Below are positions 6,564-8,036 of a DNA stretch of 8,036 nt, piece after piece. The notes beneath the pieces are model-generated. The model was not told the DNA's origin. It did no database searches and saw only the letters and a list, made by a program, of their open reading frames with translations. Source of the DNA: Campylobacterota bacterium (GTDB lineage: Bacteria; Campylobacterota; Campylobacteria; Campylobacterales; Sulfurovaceae); the NCBI GenBank assembly GCA_022600655.1, contig JAHZJZ010000127.1, forward strand, positions 1 through 8,036. The letters are read 5' to 3'. Position 1 is the stretch's first letter; the number at the start of each line of letters is the position of its first letter. Made by a program: the position numbers and the translations under genes.

Positions 6564-7253
6564 ATCGAAAACTTTAAACAATACCCTATTACTTATGGTC
6601 TTATAGTTATTAATCTTATTGTATTTGTTTTACCTCTACTGGTAGGTGTAAATATTATGGATATGTCAGCAGAATACCTTTATAGTATTGGTGGGATGTT
6701 TGGTCCTTCCGTTGTGATGGATGGTGAGATATGGCGGCTTTTTACAGCCATGTTTCTACATGGAGGAGCAGAGCATATCATTATGAATATGTTATCACTC
6801 TATATTGTGGGGCGTTCGGTTGAGATGCTCTTCTCTAAAGTAGCCTACTTGGGTATCTATTTTGTTTCAGGTTTGGTAGGTGGGTTGGCTTCTATCTATT
6901 TTCATCCTGTTTCTGTGGGTGTTGGAGCCAGTGGAGCGATTTTTGGTGTTTTTGGGGCTTTGGCTGGTTTTGCTTTAGTCCACTATAAGCGAATGCATGA
7001 TGAGTTTATCTCTTTTATGCGTGGTTTTGGGATTATTTTGGTTTTAAACCTTGTCATTGGGTTGGTATTTCCTTCTGTTGATTTGAGTGCACATATTGCT
7101 GGGTTAGTCGTTGGTGTTATAGGGGGTATTTTTGTGGCTAAATTTCCAAAAGGTATATGGTTATATGTCGCTATTATGACGCTACTTATGGTGCTTTTTT
7201 ATAACTATCTTCCTGTACTCTATGTTAACCCTTCAGATGTACTCTTTAAGTAA
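6564..7253 (+). CDS. Rhomboid-family intramembrane serine protease, start uncertain
   Basis: Rhomboids cut membrane proteins within or near a transmembrane helix, using a Ser-His dyad inside the bilayer. Counted from ATC 6564 (229 residues), the catalytic Ser123 is in GASGAIFG and His177 in SAHIAG; Asn75 in HIIMN belongs to the conserved His-x-x-x-Asn motif, and RLFTAMFLHGG forms the usual region ahead of it. The first helix, YGLIVINLIVFVLPLLVG, is typical of the family and is followed by about six more. The first ATG in frame is 6657, which would delete that helix. Upstream the frame is open back to the comEC stop, but without ATG, GTG or TTG. Alternatives are ATC 6564 behind AAAGGA, or ATG 6533 overlapping the comEC stop combined with a +1 shift or a one-base indel. 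The next gene overlaps the 3' end. The substrate is unknown. Confidence 0.88.
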   Translation: MENFKQYPITYGLIVINLIVFVLPLLVGVNIMDMSAEYLYSIGGMFGPSVVMDGEIWRLFTAMFLHGGAEHIIMNMLSLYIVGRSVEMLFSKVAYLGIYFVSGLVGGLASIYFHPVSVGVGASGAIFGVFGALAGFALVHYKRMHDEFISFMRGFGIILVLNLVIGLVFPSVDLSAHIAGLVVGVIGGIFVAKFPKGIWLYVAIMTLLMVLFYNYLPVLYVNPSDVLFK

Positions 7254-7806
7254 TATAAAAAAAGTATTGATATTAACCATATGGTTACTGTTCTCAGGTT
7301 GTAGTTTACTCCCTCTATCTAAACCCTCTCATGTAGCCTTAGAAAATAAAATTAATCAACTCTCTAAAATGTTAGTTGATTTAAATGAGACTATTGACCT
7401 AAATGAAGCACAAAGTCTCTCACGTATTAGTGTGATGTATGCACAAAAGTTAGCCCATAAGTATGATGTGGTCTCTCCACCTCTATGGCACAATACATTG
7501 GTCAATGTAGGGGTAAAAGAGAGAGGTTTATGCTACGAATGGTCAGAAGATTTACTAATAAAGTTATTTAAAAAAAAATATGCTACGTTACAATTCTATA
7601 CAGTTGGGGCAAATATAGGAGGCTATTTTGAACATAATGCTTTAGCTGTCTCTGCTAAAAAAGGAAACTATCGTAAAAGTATACTGCTTGATGCGTGGAG
7701 AGGTTCAGGAGATTTATATTTTATAAAGCTGGAAAAAGATAAAAAGTACCAATGGAAAAACAGAGAAAAACTATACAGAAGTATTAAAATGAAGTACCAC
7801 CACTAA
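7237..7806 (+). CDS. Predicted lipoprotein with possible Cys-His-Asp active site
   Basis: I do not recognise the family. From ATG 7237 the product is 189 residues: a signal with two Lys, a hydrophobic stretch and the lipobox-like LLFSGC, with Cys22 as the lipidated residue (Phe at -3 is slightly unusual). A helical, polar segment follows (about 35-70). Three spaced motifs then stand out: GLCYEWSEDL (Cys99), YFEHNALAVS (His133) and ILLDAWRGSGDLYF (Asp152). That order and spacing recall papain-like or transglutaminase-like cysteine enzymes, with Trp and Gly near the Asp; this is inference. The gene overlaps the rhomboid end by 17 bases and has no clear Shine-Dalgarno site, so it is probably translationally coupled. 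ATG 7222 is an alternative start adding five residues. It ends in a hairpin shared with the convergent gene. Confidence 0.82.
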   Translation: MYSLSNIKKVLILTIWLLFSGCSLLPLSKPSHVALENKINQLSKMLVDLNETIDLNEAQSLSRISVMYAQKLAHKYDVVSPPLWHNTLVNVGVKERGLCYEWSEDLLIKLFKKKYATLQFYTVGANIGGYFEHNALAVSAKKGNYRKSILLDAWRGSGDLYFIKLEKDKKYQWKNREKLYRSIKMKYHH

Positions 7807-7815
7807 AGGGTGGTA
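7795..7815. terminator. Candidate bidirectional terminator hairpin between convergent genes
   Basis: TACCACC (7795-7801) and GGTGGTA (7809-7815) form a perfect 7-bp stem with a 7-base loop, containing the lipoprotein stop codon. It is GC-rich for this region and lies between two convergent genes whose stops are 15 bases apart. The following T tracts are imperfect on both sides (CTTATTTATT on +, CTTCATTTT on -), so strength is uncertain. Confidence 0.55.
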
Positions 7816-7821
7816 GAGGTC

Positions 7822-8036
7822 TTATTTATTAAGTGCTTCACAAGGCTCAGTTTTAGCCATTGGGATATCTTCACCATTATATGGACAAAGTTCAGCAACA
7901 TCGTCACAATCTGGACATTTTTGAATATTTGGTTTAAAACAGTTTTTCTGTACCACTGGTTGAGCTTTTTGTTGAATTGGTAAAATATCTCCACCTGCAA
8001 ATAGTGTAGCACCCGCAATCATAAGACTTAGTAATA
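7822..8036 (-). CDS. Small exported cysteine-containing protein (5' end outside window)
   Basis: The frame runs leftwards to TAA at 7824-7822 and is still open at the right edge, so the start is missing. The visible N-terminal part reads LLSLMIAGATLFAGGDILPI, the hydrophobic core and cleavage region of a Sec signal peptide, with a likely cut near LFA or AGG. The FAGGDI type of junction is common in periplasmic and outer-membrane proteins of Sulfurimonas-like bacteria, as I recall. The mature part is about 55 residues with five Cys, including a CPDC pair and a later CPYNGEDIP; they may form disulfides or bind metal. An internal Met (complement of 8020-8022) is unlikely to be the start because it would cut the signal peptide. 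No function is assigned. An overlapping frame on the same strand lacks a signal sequence and is rejected. Confidence 0.75.
   Translation of the reverse strand, partial: LLSLMIAGATLFAGGDILPIQQKAQPVVQKNCFKPNIQKCPDCDDVAELCPYNGEDIPMAKTEPCEALNK

Noticed and set aside
6657..6659. ATG as the rhomboid start
   Set aside because: It follows directly after the first predicted membrane helix, which would be lost, and has no Shine-Dalgarno sequence.
7803..8018. Alternative - strand frame overlapping the exported cysteine protein
   Set aside because: It lacks a signal peptide and has biased composition; the other frame has a clear export signal and continues open to the window edge.

Overview
The window looks like chromosomal DNA from a free-living member of the Campylobacterota (Epsilonproteobacteria), probably near Sulfurimonas or Sulfurovum. 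This rests on AT-rich coding sequence, promoters with a near-perfect -10 box and no clear -35, a short PriA without an obvious winged-helix region, a compact ComEC without a nuclease-like domain, and dnaB directly followed by comEC, an order I recall from Helicobacter. The genus call is inference; no rRNA or tRNA gene is present to anchor it.

Layout. Bases 3-110 hold the last 35 codons of an upstream gene, followed by a complete type IV pilin / pseudopilin-like gene (133-603). A promoter with an extended -10 box then precedes priA (647-2524). A 184-base gap containing a long inverted repeat leads to ispG (2709-3773), the only metabolic gene of the set. A second extended -10 promoter precedes a tightly packed run on the + strand: dnaB (3819-5261), comEC (5265-6536), a rhomboid intramembrane protease (about 6564-7253) and a small lipoprotein (7237-7806). 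A hairpin at 7795-7815 separates this run from a convergent gene on the - strand (7822 to beyond 8036) for a small exported cysteine-containing protein.

How the genes relate. PriA and DnaB act at replication restart and fork progression. The pilin-like proteins and ComEC fit DNA uptake during natural transformation, where incoming DNA must later be processed and replicated. IspG supplies isoprenoid precursors. The rhomboid and lipoprotein are membrane and envelope proteins of unknown target. All but ispG and the last gene could plausibly serve DNA uptake and replication, but linkage alone does not prove that.

Most unusual points. (1) priA has no ATG, GTG or TTG that gives a complete N-terminus; an ATT codon behind a strong Shine-Dalgarno sequence does. 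(2) The rhomboid gene likewise lacks a standard start for its first membrane helix and needs an ATC start, a frameshift or an indel. (3) A 71-base palindromic element sits in frame inside priA and is translated into the linker before the helicase core. (4) A 19-base-arm inverted repeat lies between priA and ispG. No CRISPR array, insertion sequence, phage gene or defence system was seen; this is mainly an ordinary housekeeping region with unusual details.
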